In this document: positions 1 through 45,747 of the stretch, piece by piece
How positions within the stretch are numbered: the first letter of the stretch is position 1
Layout: every line of letters begins with the position of its first letter
NCBI RefSeq assembly: GCF_000003815.2
Contig: NC_049991.1
Location: 20,027,718 to 20,090,151 of the forward strand
Length of the DNA: 62,434 bases
Reading direction: 5' to 3'
DNA from: Branchiostoma floridae
Lineage: Eukaryota > Chordata > Leptocardii > Amphioxiformes > Branchiostomatidae
Made by a program: the position numbers and the translations under genes
Notes under the pieces: model-generated
The model's input: the letters and a program-made list of their open reading frames with translations, nothing else
Database searches by the model: none
What the model was told of the DNA's origin: nothing

Positions 1-461
1 TGTGTGTTTGTGTGGTTATGGGTCAAGGGTCAACCAAGATGGCTGCCTTATAGGAGCATCCAGCTATGAGGATTCAAATCGATTGTAATACTCATTGGGG
101 ATAGCCTCCAAAGGCCTGAAACTCTACCAGTTTATATCTTAGATAGGGTTTATAGTCCATTTTATGTTCATTTTTGCGTTTTGTCTGCTAGTTAGATAAT
201 TGTTACACCACAGAGATACAACCCCCCTCCCACCCCACCGTATGGGGAGGCGGTTCAACTTATGCTTTTACTTTTGGTTTCCCAACATTATTATTAAGTT
301 CATACTGACTTTCCACGCGACCCTAACCCTGTGGAGGAGGGTGGCTAGACACCCTGCTGGAAAGACTGACAGCTTAAGGGCGGAGGAACTCATCTTGGAG
401 AGGAGACGGGCGCCACCAAGATTATAAGCCTATTGTTACTCCACGACAGACAGACAAGTCA
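1..461. other. Left flank and probable 5' UTR of the RTE LINE
   Basis: No exon with splice sites and a continuous reading frame is visible here. The part nearest the LINE start codon is probably the element's 5' leader. The 5' boundary of the element cannot be set without a second copy. If the polycystin gene starts outside the window, this stretch is part of one of its introns. Confidence 0.4.
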
Positions 462-3400
462 ATGATTTTTACGCCAGATCGCTTGAGTCCAGGTAGAACA
501 AAGACCGCGCCCTCTGAGAGTGTGTGCCAGGACAGAGGTGAGAAGCATGATACTAGCACGCACATCAATCTACATAGCCATGGGGGATCGACAGTAATTG
601 GAACATGGAATGTTAGAACATTGTATGCAACGGGTAAGATCAAAGAGCTAACCCACGAACTAGAACGGTACAACTGGGACGTCCTTGGCCTAGCAGAAGT
701 GAGATGGACAGGTTCTGGGGAAACACAGACAGAGGAAGGACACAAGATGTGGTTCAGCGGAGACGACACCAAGCACATCCATGGAGTCGCCTTCATTGTG
801 CACTCAAGATGGTCGAACTCTGTTATCAGCTGTACGCCAGTTAACAGCAGAATCATCGCAATCCGTATGGCAGCAAAGCCACTTAACATCACCATCATAC
901 AAGTGTATGCACCAACATCTGAATACAATGATGAGGCTATCGAAACCTTCTATGAAGATTTGAGAAACACAATCAACAACTCCAACAAGAAAGACTTCCT
1001 TATCGTGCAAGGAGACTGGAATGCTAAAGTAGGTCCTGATGCTTACAGTCAATGGGCAGGCACAGTGGGTCGTTGCAGTCTCGGTGAGACGAACGACAGA
1101 GGCTACAGACTCCTAGAGTTTGCACACAGCCAGAAACTTACCTTGGCCAATACACACCACCGCCACAAACTGTCAAGATGCGCTACGTGGCATTCACCCA
1201 ATGGAAAGGTACACAATCAAATTGACTTTTTCCTTACACCGCGTCGTTTCAAATCAAGCATCAACATGGCAAAAACAAGGACATTTCCAGGGGCGGACAT
1301 CGGTAGCGACCACGACATGGTCTTACTGACATTGAAGCTTAAGCTAAGAAGTCAGAAGAAACAGAAGAACCCTCGGATCCGTTACGACCTGATAAAGCTA
1401 CAAGATCCATCCATAGCTGCAGACTTCAAAGCCCAACTTGGCGGCAGATTTGCAGCACTAAACCTACTTCATGAAGACATTGACTCCCTCACGGAAAACA
1501 TCAAGGAAGCAGTGCATGAAACTGCTGCAAAGGTACTTGGCAAGCCAAGGAAGAAGAAGAAGCCATGGATCACGAATGACATCTTAGAGCTCTGTGATAA
1601 AAGACGAGAACTGAAGAAAACAAAGAAAAGCAAACCAGAGACCACAGAGCAATACCGCACCGTTAACAACACCATCAGATCCAAAATGAAGAAAGCACAA
1701 GAAAACTGGATCACAGAGCAGTGTGAAATTATCCAACAGGGAATAGCCAGAGGTGACAGCAAGACAGCATATGCCACGCTGAAGACACTAACGAAACCAC
1801 CACAACAGAAGACATCTGTCATCGAAGACAAGAACGGTCAGCTATTAACAGAAGACAGTGCCATCCTGACCAGATGGACAGAAAACTGCCGAGAACTCTA
1901 CAACTATGAAGTGAATCCAGATATGTCCATCTTACAGAACAACCAACCCAGACAGGGAAATGACGGGGAAGATGATCAAATCTTGCAAAGTGAGGTTGAA
2001 GAAGCAATTCGCACCTTGAAACCAGGGAAATCGCCAGGGGTTGATAATATCCCGGGAGAACTCATAAAACATGGCGGACCGACCATGGTAAAGGTGTTAA
2101 GCGCTCTCTGCCAAAAGATTTGGGAGAAGAAAGAATGGCCAAAGGAGTGGACCCAATCCCTGATCATTCCACTACCTAAAAAAGGAAACCTGCGAGCCTG
2201 TCAGAACTACCGCACCATTAGCTTAATCAGTCATCTGAGCAAGGTCATGCTACGTGTCATCCTCAATAGACTCAAACCCAAAGTAGAGGAGATACTCACA
2301 GAAGAACAGGCAGGCTTTAGGGCCAAAAGGAGCACAACTGAACAAATCTTTAACATCAGGTTGCTGGTAGAAAAACACATAGACCACCAAAGGGAGATAC
2401 GGCACAATTTCATAGACTTCAAAAAGGCGTTCGATCGCGTGTGGCACGAGGGCCTCTGGAAGGTCATGAGAGACTACAACATAGATGAGTCACTAGTGGC
2501 CATCATCAAGTCACTTTATGACAACGCAACCAGTGCGGTCCTCCACAACAACCAACTTGGTGAGTTCTTCAGAACCACAGTTGGTGTTCGACAAGGATGT
2601 CTCCTCTCCCCGGCTCTTTTCAATGTTTTCCTAGAGAACATCATGCAAGAAGCCCTGTCAGGTTTTGAGTCTTCCATCTCAATTGGGGGAAGACAACTTT
2701 CTAACTTGCGTTTTGCTGATGACATAGACTTGATGGCCGGATCTGAGGATGAACATCAAGAGTTGTCAACCCGAGTGGAAAACAGCAGCGCTGCATATGG
2801 CATGGAAGTTAGCACATCTAAAAGTAAAGGTATGATTAACAGCACACTATCTGATGCCAGAACTTCAGTGACCATGGCTGGTGAAGTCCTCGAAGACGTG
2901 GACTTTTTCAAATACCTTGGCTCGATCCTTAACAGGGATGGCACCTCCACGCAAGAAATCAAAGTAAGAATTGCACAAGCATCAGCAGCACTCGCTAAAC
3001 TCAGCCCCATCCTCCAGAACAAGAACATCAGTCTGCCAGTCAAGATCCAACTATACAGAACACTTATAGTCTCCATCTTCCTCTATGGCTGCGAAAGCTG
3101 GACCACCACGGCAGAAACAGAGCGCCGCATAGAAGCCTTCGAGATGAAATGCCTGCGAAAAATCCTCGGCATTTCCTACCTGCAACGCCAGACAAACAGG
3201 TCTGTACGCCATCAAGCAGAGGCAGCATGTGGCAAGCAAGAATCACTCCTGTCGACAGTCAAGCGCAGGAAGCTGAACTGGTTCGGCCACATCTGCCGAC
3301 ACAACTCCCTCGCTAAAACCATACTACAAGGCACAATAGCAGGAGGGAGGAAACGAGGTAGGCCAAGGAAGACATGGCTGGACAATATTAAGACATGGAC

Positions 3401-3518
3401 TGGCCTAAGCACTGAACAGCTCATCAGAGGGGCAGAGGACAGAGAGAAATGGGCACGAATCACTACTACTGGATGTCGGGGAGCCCCTACGACCACTGAG
3501 GTTACGGGCCGTGAGTGA
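462..3518 (+). CDS. LINE endonuclease-reverse transcriptase (RTE/BovB-like), intact
   Basis: 1,018-residue ORF. The N-terminal third is an APE-type endonuclease: IGTWNVRTL near residue 45, LAEVRWTG near 77, VQGDWNAKVG near 180 and GSDHDMV near 280 are the expected metal-binding and catalytic blocks. The middle is a reverse transcriptase with EEQAGFRAKRST, FIDFKKAFDRVW, GVRQGCLLSP and the catalytic LRFADDID. The C-terminal part carries KLNWFGHICRH and GRKRGRPRKTWLDNI, usual in RTE/BovB-like proteins. No frameshift or internal stop is seen, so the copy is potentially active. The start was taken at the first Met of the open frame; endonuclease homology begins about 45 residues in, so a downstream start is possible. 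The TGA stop sits inside the tail repeat. Related ORFs are sometimes labelled craniofacial development protein 2-like in animal annotations. Confidence 0.9.
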   Translation: MIFTPDRLSPGRTKTAPSESVCQDRGEKHDTSTHINLHSHGGSTVIGTWNVRTLYATGKIKELTHELERYNWDVLGLAEVRWTGSGETQTEEGHKMWFSGDDTKHIHGVAFIVHSRWSNSVISCTPVNSRIIAIRMAAKPLNITIIQVYAPTSEYNDEAIETFYEDLRNTINNSNKKDFLIVQGDWNAKVGPDAYSQWAGTVGRCSLGETNDRGYRLLEFAHSQKLTLANTHHRHKLSRCATWHSPNGKVHNQIDFFLTPRRFKSSINMAKTRTFPGADIGSDHDMVLLTLKLKLRSQKKQKNPRIRYDLIKLQDPSIAADFKAQLGGRFAALNLLHEDIDSLTENIKEAVHETAAKVLGKPRKKKKPWITNDILELCDKRRELKKTKKSKPETTEQYRTVNNTIRSKMKKAQENWITEQCEIIQQGIARGDSKTAYATLKTLTKPPQQKTSVIEDKNGQLLTEDSAILTRWTENCRELYNYEVNPDMSILQNNQPRQGNDGEDDQILQSEVEEAIRTLKPGKSPGVDNIPGELIKHGGPTMVKVLSALCQKIWEKKEWPKEWTQSLIIPLPKKGNLRACQNYRTISLISHLSKVMLRVILNRLKPKVEEILTEEQAGFRAKRSTTEQIFNIRLLVEKHIDHQREIRHNFIDFKKAFDRVWHEGLWKVMRDYNIDESLVAIIKSLYDNATSAVLHNNQLGEFFRTTVGVRQGCLLSPALFNVFLENIMQEALSGFESSISIGGRQLSNLRFADDIDLMAGSEDEHQELSTRVENSSAAYGMEVSTSKSKGMINSTLSDARTSVTMAGEVLEDVDFFKYLGSILNRDGTSTQEIKVRIAQASAALAKLSPILQNKNISLPVKIQLYRTLIVSIFLYGCESWTTTAETERRIEAFEMKCLRKILGISYLQRQTNRSVRHQAEAACGKQESLLSTVKRRKLNWFGHICRHNSLAKTILQGTIAGGRKRGRPRKTWLDNIKTWTGLSTEQLIRGAEDREKWARITTTGCRGAPTTTEVTGRE

Positions 3519-3534
3519 GTGAGTGAGTGAGTGT
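462..3534 (+). mobile_element. RTE-type non-LTR retrotransposon, near full length
   Basis: A LINE with one long intact ORF and an extremely short 3' end: the ORF runs into a (GTGA)n repeat at about 3510-3534, which acts as the element's tail. Short 3' UTRs ending in a simple repeat are typical of the RTE clade. A TG microsatellite follows directly. Target-site duplications were not identified. The element lies upstream of the first visible exon of the polycystin gene, presumably in one of its introns. Confidence 0.8.
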
Positions 3535-3686
3535 TTATGTGTGTGTGTGTGTATGTGTGTGTGTGCTTGTGTATGTGTGTCTGTGTGTTTGTGTGTGTGT
3601 GCGTATGTGTGTGTGTTTGTGTGTGTTTTTGTGTGTGTGTCTCTGTGTGTGTGTGTGTGCGTTTGCGTATGTGTGTGTGTGTGCGT

Positions 3687-3723
<37 letters not shown>

Positions 3724-3737
3724 TGTGTGTGTGTTTG
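3510..3737. repeat. (GTGA)n LINE tail followed by TG microsatellite
   Basis: A GTGA repeat to about 3534 passes into roughly 200 bp of TG/CA-rich microsatellite. The open frames across it on both strands are only low-complexity Cys/Val or His/Thr strings. Confidence 0.95.
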
Positions 3738-3769
3738 GCATTAGGCGTTTGTAAAAATAGTTCGTCGGG

Positions 3770-3996
3770 CGTGGCGTCGGGCGTGGCGTAACTGGTAGAG
3801 CGTTCGGCTCGGAATCTATGGGTCCTGAGTTCGATTCCCACCGTGCCCCCCGATGTGTGCCCTTCTGAAAGGCACTTTACACGACTTTCCTTCTGTCTGT
3901 ACCGTGTATGTGGCATTGTTAATATAAGTTACAAAACTTGAGTGCAGTGCCACATCGTCCTCGTCTGTCCAAAAGCAAATAGAAAAAAAAGAAAAT
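3770..3996 (+). mobile_element. tRNA-derived SINE, copy A
   Basis: The 5' end resembles a tRNA gene: an A-box-like GGCGTAACTGGTAGAGCG near 3782 and a B-box-like GAGTTCGATTCCC near 3827. It continues into a block containing GAAAGGCACTTTACACGAC and ends with GTCCAAAAGCAAATAG plus an A run near 3990. The same ending is found in copy B, about 450 bp downstream. No cloverleaf-capable mature tRNA was judged present, so this is a SINE head and not a tRNA gene. Confidence 0.75.
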
Positions 3997-4213
3997 AAAA
4001 TACTTTGGAGTCCTCATATCTGCCTGAAATATTCAGTTTATGTAAATTTCTTTTTTTTATCTTGTCTCAGTGATTATGCAAATGTGGCTGATTTTGCAAA
4101 TATGTCTTTTTCACTGACCAGAAATATCCAGACACACCTTTCTTGGTAAATTGCATGGCCCACTTAAGCAGATGTTAATGTAACCTAATCCTTATGTTGC
4201 CCGCACCTCTGGA

Positions 4214-4462
4214 GTGGTTTGTACCAAGCAGAGGTGCGGAGATGCCTTAAAAGCGCACAAAAGTCACCCTGCTGTAACAAGTTCAAAGTCACTTTACACA
4301 AACTTCCTTACTACACCCAGGTGTAAAAATTGGTACCTGATTTCGGCCCGGGAGGTGAAAGACTCTCTTTACCCTTTGTCTGTACTGTGTATGTGGCACT
4401 GTTAATATAAGCTACGTGCAGTGCCACATTGTCCTCGTCTGTCCAAAAGCAAATAGAAAAAA
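4214..4462 (+). mobile_element. SINE, copy B (same 3' end as copy A)
   Basis: Shares the CACTTTACAC block, the TGTCTGTACTGTGTATGTGG block and the terminal GTCCAAAAGCAAATAG plus A-run with copy A at 3770-3996. Its tRNA-like head is degraded. An extra segment containing CCCAGGTGTAAA is like the SINEs at 18305 and 44495, suggesting related subfamilies. Confidence 0.65.
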
Positions 4463-4798
4463 AGTTCAAAGTCAATGAGGCCTAAAATCAGATCTTACTG
4501 TCAGGCCACCACAACCAACTTATGTACCAAATACCATTGAAATAGCAAGCTGCGATCTGGAGAGATATTGCCGGAAACGCACCAAAACCCAAAGACAACG
4601 AAACTGAAAACTGTACCAACACGAAACTGAAAACTATACCAACACGATTTTTTTTTGACTCAGCAACTCCATCATTTGTCAAGGAATGAGCAATTCACTT
4701 CTTCTGTGTTGTCGGACTATGCGTATAGAACACGTGACGCGTTAATCAGTGGATCATAAGTGGCAGAAAATCTATGGCGACCATAGTCTCTGTTTAAA

Positions 4799-5090
4799 AC
4801 TGTCTGTTGACGAGAGAACATGTGAATATTGTTCAGGGAAAGCAGTGGAAGATGAACTTCATTTCATTTGTCAATGTTCATGCATATTACAGTTCCGAAA
4901 GAAACAAAATTTTCCTTAAAATCTGCAAAACTTTCTCAAGCTTTTATCACCTTACCGACCAACAAAAATCAATTTTCTTGCTTAAGTCGTACAACCCCTT
5001 TATATATGAAAATGTTAAACATCTCATACTGCATACGGAAAACAGTCAAACCCATCAAATATCTTTATAGTAAGTAAAAATAGATTTAGA
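4799..5090 (+). pseudogene. Broken LINE 3' end with zinc-knuckle motif
   Basis: From 4800 one frame reads a CEYCSGKAVEDELHFICQC segment, a C-x2-C...H-x3-C motif as found at the C-terminus of many LINE reverse transcriptases. After about 4884 the frame shifts and continues as KICKTFSSFYHLTDQQ followed by SIFLLKSY, also typical of that end. At least one frameshift and lack of the upstream RT mark it as a relic. Confidence 0.6.
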
Positions 5091-5263
5091 TTAGTCGTTT
5101 TTCCCTTTTGATTCATCTATGAGTATCATTTCCTTCTTTGTTGATTATGATTATATATACCACTACTGCTCTACTTTGTATGCGATCTATCAGCTCTCGG
5201 GCATGAATTTGCAATAAAAATTATTATTATATGACTTTCTTCTTTTGTTGATTCTCTCTGTAG

Positions 5264-40277
<35,014 letters not shown>

Positions 40278-40278
<1 letters not shown>

Positions 40279-40283
40279 ATAAA
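40278..40283 (+). terminator. AATAAA overlapping the stop codon
   Basis: AATAAA begins at the last base of the stop codon. If used, the 3' UTR would be only about 20 bases, so the downstream signal at 43835-43840 may be the more likely polyadenylation signal. Confidence 0.35.
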
Positions 40284-40682
40284 AACAGTCTCTACTGCAG
40301 CGCAAAAAAGGACTGCACTGAATAGGAATTATCGACGACAACCGTTTGGTCTCCTTATGGATGTAAAGGAACAAAAGCACTCGGATGGAGACAGGGAGTG
40401 ATCATCTTTGGAGTCTTGACATAACGTCAAACTGATCCCACCTCCATTACTGATCATTTTTGTGTGTTTTCGTGCGTGTAATATCAGCAATTTAGTCTAG
40501 GATCTAGGATGTAAATACTTCTGTTATCAGTAAATGGACAGGTTTGAAAAGACTTTAAGTACATTTAGCTCATTTAATAGGTACCAAATGTACTTTTATT
40601 ACTATATTGAATAATGTGTGCTATGTCTAATATGTCTAATATATATAATATGTTATATTTTAAACATCACGAACTTTCAGGA

Positions 40683-41053
40683 CTTGGTGATATAGATTAC
40701 CAAGTTCGATTTTTTTCAGCCTAGAATGGCAGTTATGCTTCACAAAAAAGCTATCTCCATCGCCCGGGCAGTGGACTTCGCAGAGGAACAAGACGTGAGC
40801 AGGGTTGTGTGTGCCGATAGGAAAATGAGGAACCATTTGGAGACGTGTTTCGAACAAGGGAAACCGTTTGACCAACCGCAGGAAGAATGTCGTTTCAACC
40901 AAGGCATACCAAATCTCATTGGTCTGCAAACGAGGAAGGCGTCTGGAAAGGATGGAGAGGTGCAAAGCATTCCGGAGGATCTTTCACGTCAACTGCCTGC
41001 CAGTCAGCCCTCCTTGTGATGGAACATGGGCATGTGGTGACTGCGCTGTGTGA
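40683..41053 (+). pseudogene. Decayed tandem copy of the protease/PHD 3' end
   Basis: The frame from 40726 gives ISIARAVDFAEEQDVSRVV and RKMRNHLETCFEQGK, matching residues 256-290 of the last exon. A shift then leads to the frame ending 41053 with AYQISLVCKRGRRLERMERC and IFHVNCLPVSPPCDGTWAC. The Asp-Cys-Gly active site is absent and the CHC pair of the PHD is reduced to one Cys, so it is a relic. Confidence 0.85.
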
Positions 41054-41494
41054 AAGACATTCTTCACAAAAGCGTAAACAGGACAGTGTTGATTAACATC
41101 GAGGATGTTCTGCAGATCGAAAACACTCGAGGGTGTTTGTTCTCCTAATGGACGAAAATTAGGAAAAACAACGTTGGATGAAAATACGGTTGGGTCATCT
41201 CTGGAGTCATGACATAATGTTGAACATTTTTGTGTGTAACTTGTGTGTAATATCTAATTTAGTCTAGATGATGCCTATTTTTGTTATCAGTAAATTTGCT
41301 GGTTTGAGAAGGCTTTGTAAAGTACACTGTAGGTGCTAAGTTTCAGTACTTGGTGGTTAAATTACGATGTTAGATTTTTGAATGCCTAAAATGGCACCCA
41401 TGTACTTATGTCTGACAAATTATTATGTCACTTTGTCACTTGATAAGATGTTGGTCAGGTAGACAAACTACTGCTTGTAAATATTGCGTGTGCT

Positions 41495-41790
41495 TAATTG
41501 TGGGGTCATGTGGCATAACGGCAGGATGTTTGGTCCGAAACCTTCCCGGATTCAAATCTGCTTAAATGGCAATGATCTTTTGCCCTTGGGAAAGGCACTT
41601 TACGAAAATTTCCTCACTTTACTCAGGTGGTAATGAGTGCCTAGCTTCGGTTAGGGCCGTCCCTTGGATAGGACGTTAAAAGAATATCCCGTGTTTGAGA
41701 AAAGCCACTCCTCGAGCACGTTAAAGAATCCACAACTCTTATCAAAAAGAGCACGGGTCCTTCCCGGTGTGAGTGAGTGAAGACGTACAG
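41495..41790 (+). mobile_element. tRNA-derived SINE
   Basis: Head with GTGGCATAACGGCAGGATG and GGATTCAAATC, then TTGGGAAAGGCACTTTACG, TTTACTCAGGTGG and AATGAGTGCCTAGCTTCGG, GGATAGGACGTTAAA and GGGTCCTTCCCGGTGTGAG. Same central blocks as 18305-18640 and 44495-44690. Confidence 0.65.
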
Positions 41791-43834
41791 TCCAGTTTCT
41801 GGGTTGACATGTTGAAAAGGTGATAATAACCAGTTGTTTCAACCCTTCCACAAATGTGGTAAATCTCAGAGAGATAATTACATTCGCATTAATATTTGCA
41901 GAGCAGATGTATTTGGAATTAGTACAAAACTTGTAACATCTTCTTACAACAGACCAAAAAAGATTGTTACTTCAAATTTTCTTCTATCAGTAACAGTTTT
42001 AAAGGTAAAGAACATACCTCCAAATTTTCGACGGCTATCAGTAAATCTTGTTCATGGAAAGTGACCAAGTCTGCCCCCTCCCCCCGCCTCCTTGCGGAAT
42101 AGGGGTAGGTAGGACTTGGGCAGTTCCCAACCCTAATAGTCCAAAAGAAAGATGTCCCATTTAAATCATAAAAACACTTTATGCTACACTTAAAGTGGAG
42201 AGCTCAGAAGGAAAACAAGACCATTAAATGTATTGTTTTCTGAGTAGCATGTAAAAAACTCTAAACTTTTGACAAACGTTATCATGTATATGTAAGTATT
42301 GCAGAATCTCAAGAACAAAGAAGTTGCAGTTCTATTTAAAAGATCAGTGGAAAAGGTACAATTTAAAGTATAGTTTCTACTCATCTTACAGCTGTACGTA
42401 CACGTACGCATTATTTTCATAATTGGCAACATATCTAAAAACTTCGCAAGGAGAAAGAAGCTTGAGAAGTGAGAAAAGAATCCTCTAGATTTGACTTCGT
42501 AAATGTGCTGGTTTGAGAAGACCTTTGAAAGTACATTTACATTATCTTATAGATGGTAACTTTCAGGACAGGCTGTGTTAAATTATGAAGTATGAAGATT
42601 TTGACATCCTAAAATGGTAGTTGTGTTTGACAAAGAAATAAATAACTGTTATTGTATTGTATTGTATAAAATAGAATATACAGTGGCAGGTCTGACATTG
42701 GAAAGTATATAATCAAGGTCAATGGAAATGGTACCCATTTAATGTAACATTTCTATTCATCTTAAAAGTGGCATTTTCAGGCCGTGCGTACATGTTTCAT
42801 AATTGGTAGCATGTCATGAGAAAAAAGTTTCTCAAGATTTTGACTTCGTAAAGTGGACGTTCTGACATAGGAAATATTGCGGCAGGTCACAAATTCATTA
42901 TACAATGCCATTTTTTTAATGATCATTAACTTTATGAAATTTTGGTCCGGTACAATAGTAGTTATTACTTGCGTGTGCTTGATTAAATTGCATGAAAGCT
43001 TGCTCAGTAGGCATATAAAAATAACATGGAAGTACAAAATCTGTAGCATCTGATAACATGCCAAAAATTGTTCAAAATATCCAAGGAAAACGTTCCGATT
43101 TAAAGTCTCGTATCATTTTACATATCACGTCAAAGTGGCATTGCTCAAATTGTAGAAAAAGGCCGTTTGCATTATTTTCATAATGCCAATAAAATGTCAA
43201 TAAACTCGTCTAAATTTCATCAAATTTTTAATACAAATAGAAAATACTTTTGGAAAGACAGTCCTCTAGATACAAATGTATACCATTGCCTGAAGTGGCA
43301 GTTTTGGCTGTGCTTCACAAAGGAAAGTAAATAATGATTAACATGTCCAAAGACATTATAGAAGTTCCTTGATACGTCACCAGTGTCACTATACTAGGTT
43401 TTGGTTAGTTCAAAAAGCTACTGATTTTTATTGCATTCGCTTGATCAAATTGCATGAAAGTATGTAGAGTAGGAATATAAAAAAATCAGCAACATACAAA
43501 GAATTTGTAACATCATCTGATAACAGACCAAATTAAAGGAAGAGTTCCCATTAAAAAACAAAAATTCATGTTACACTTTAAAATGGCCTGCTTGGAATGA
43601 AAAACAGGTCAGTTGAATTATCCATTACCAGGATAAGTAAGATGTCTAAATTTTTGACAAATGATATTACATCAAAACTATCGAATCACGAAAAAAATAT
43701 CACAACGAAACGTAGCTAAAAATTATTCTAGGAACTTCAGAATGATTTATAAAAAAAAAGAAATAATGACTGAATAATTTTCTACCTTGCAATGGTAACC
43801 CTACAGCAAAATATGTGTCCAACGTTTTGATTTG

Positions 43835-43840
43835 AATAAA
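43835..43840 (+). terminator. Candidate polyadenylation signal for the polycystin gene
   Basis: AATAAA followed by a GT/T-rich stretch (TTTGATTGG, TGTGTTTTTATTGTGT) about 20-40 bases on, as in cleavage sites. It would imply a 3.5-kb 3' UTR. Confidence 0.4.
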
Positions 43841-44037
43841 GTTTGATTGGTTTGCTGATTCAGCCTGTGTTTTTATTGTGTAGTAGCTCGAGAGCAGTTA
43901 TTGTATTCAGGCATTTAGTAAGACTTGGGGTCACCAGAAACATGTAAGATGGCAGCTGTTTCCTTTGTAAAAACAAAATCCTTTATTTCTTCCTTCGACC
44001 AAAGTTTAAAAGACAAAATGCAGACATAACCACATCC

Positions 44038-44175
44038 TAGCCTCCATAGCAGGCTCTCTGGGGCCTCAATAGATCAGCGAAGGCCGGCAATCAGCGATCC
44101 AGTACAAAAAGGAAAGGCCAGCAAAAGTGTATTATGAGCCAAAAAAAAGCCCCAGAGAGCCTTCTATGGAGGCTA
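44038..44175. mobile_element. Short inverted-repeat element, family 1 copy A
   Basis: Ends TAGCCTCCATAGCAGGCTC and GAGCCTTCTATGGAGGCTA, 138 bp. Internal GTGTATTATGAGCC shared with copy B at 51204-51420. Confidence 0.8.
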
Positions 44176-44494
44176 ACCGCATCCTCCGGAACAAAGAATT
44201 TGCATTGTGAATATTAGTAAAACTATTGGACCAATCGACAAGCATCATGCATGACCGGACTTTGTGTTGATTAAAGAACACGCGAACATTGCTTAATTAA
44301 CTTCGTGTTTTCGGCACAGGACTGATGATTACTTTCTTGGTGATTCAATTTGTGTTGCATAATAAACCTTTCCGCCGGTTTTAAAAGGAAGGTTACCTGA
44401 TACGGTGTAAATTCACGGGCCACACCGATTCAATTTGTAGGTTCTCGATTTTGTTGAAATGGAATTAAGAGCGACAACATGTGGAGTCTTTTGG

Positions 44495-44690
44495 TGTAAT
44501 CGACAGGGGCTTCGCTTCTTAACCCAGAGGTTCTGGCTTCGAATCCGTTGATGCGCAACCGATCTTGTGCCCCTGGGAAAGGCACTTTACCCAACTTTCC
44601 TCACTTCAATCAGGTTAAAATGAGTACCTAGCTTTGGTTATGGTCGTACCTCGGATAGGACGTTAAATGGAGGTCTCAAGTTTGAGTTGT
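44495..44690 (+). mobile_element. tRNA-derived SINE
   Basis: CAGAGGTTCTGGCTTCGAATC resembles a B box region; followed by CTGGGAAAGGCACTTTACCC and AATGAGTACCTAGCTTTGG, then GGATAGGACGTTAAA. A broken continuation (GGTAAGGGTCCTTCCTGGTG) appears at 44944 after an inserted AAAC-tailed LINE scrap. Confidence 0.6.
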
Positions 44691-44694
44691 ATTA

Positions 44695-44917
44695 GGATTA
44701 ATGTTGTACAATTGATTTGCCTTATTTTGTCTTAGTTGAATTGCATTATCATTTGCCGATTCTTGCTGAGTCACCTTGTACTTGATTTTATACTGTTATC
44801 ATTTGTTGTTATGTATGTACGGAGTTTTCCCCCAGGGATCTTTGAAAAACGCCGGTCAGGCGACATGTACCCCTGGATAAATGAAAATAAACAAACAAAC
44901 AAACAAACAAACAAACC
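44695..44917 (+). mobile_element. LINE 3' end with (AAAC)n tail, inserted in a SINE
   Basis: CCCCAGGGATCTTTGAAAAA and GACATGTACCCCTGGATAAA followed by AATAAAC and AAAC repeats. The SINE's 3' blocks resume after it. The ending resembles that after the 2A-like fragment near 13500. Confidence 0.5.
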
Positions 44918-45049
44918 ACACCTTAAGTACGTTAAATCGAAAAGGGTAAGGGTCCTTCCTGGTGTGATTTGATCAAATAGATATTGTACTGCTTTTATGG
45001 AGAGAATCGAGTTTGAGGTACAAGTACTTCATTCTTGTTTTTGTTGGGT

Positions 45050-45210
45050 CGCGTACCGTAACTTCAGGGTTTCGGGCCCAGAAGCCAGAGGCCCTTGGTT
45101 TGAGTCTTGTCATGCTGCTGATCTTGTGCTCTTGGGAAAGGCACTTTACACGTCTTTCTTTCCCTAAATCCAAAAAGGTGTAAGAATGGGTACGTGACGT
45201 CAGTTGGGAA
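45050..45210 (+). mobile_element. SINE fragment
   Basis: TTGGGAAAGGCACTTTACACG and AAGGTGTAAGAATGGGTACG blocks of the SINE family; the head is degenerate. Confidence 0.5.
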
Positions 45211-45747
45211 GGTTATATTTGTTTGGAGGTAAGGGTTGGGTTGCGCCTCTCAATACCTTGCCCTAGAGACGATGGAAAGCGACTCACTGTCCCCAAGGCC
45301 TTAAAAGTGGCCATGGGACTACCATTACCTTACCTTAGGCCACATCGTCTTAATTTTCTGGATGACATCCTCCCGAAACCCCGAAACTACTGCGCGCGGG
45401 AAAAAAAGAAGAAAAATCCAGGCAAAAATAAAATCCAGACCCTTTTCTTCCAGGCTTGGTTTGTCCTAGGACGTTAAATAGAGTTCACCTCTAGTAAGAC
45501 TGTAAGAGACAATCGTCGCCATTTCAATCATGATAAACTTTATCTTGTCATTCTTGTTTAGATTAAAGAGAGAGAGAGAGAGAGCAGATCCTCCGGTAGA
45601 CATGAGATTGACCAGGGATGCTGTTGGGTGACATGTGGCCACAGTGTTTTTTTAGGGCCGGTGTAAATCAATGCGCCCGTGTATTTCATCCATAAAATGG
45701 ATGTCAGTGTGACCTTACCTTCGTATTTGTCCGCGAACCAGGTAAGG

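Larger units (their letters stand above)
40279..43870 (+). other. Repeat-rich probable 3' UTR/downstream region of the polycystin gene
   Basis: Besides the relic at 40683-41053 it holds degenerate copies of a module with a GTTATCAGTAAAT-type start, CAGGTTTGARAAGRC and CCTARAATGGCA: near 40520-40735, 41277-41400, 42495-42640 and 43250-43320. The copies suggest repeated duplication of the gene's 3' end. No coding exon recognised. A SINE is inserted at about 41500-41790. Confidence 0.55.

Noticed and set aside
422-3246. Many shorter frames on the minus strand and other plus frames across 422-3246
   Set aside because: Shadows of the RTE LINE ORF; none has a domain.
3770-3850. Possible tRNA gene
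   Set aside because: A- and B-box-like motifs are present but the sequence continues into a SINE body and tail, and related copies exist; no convincing cloverleaf.
3523-3916. Long Cys/Val- and His/Thr-rich open frames on both strands
   Set aside because: They are the translation of a TG/CA microsatellite; no splice or start context.
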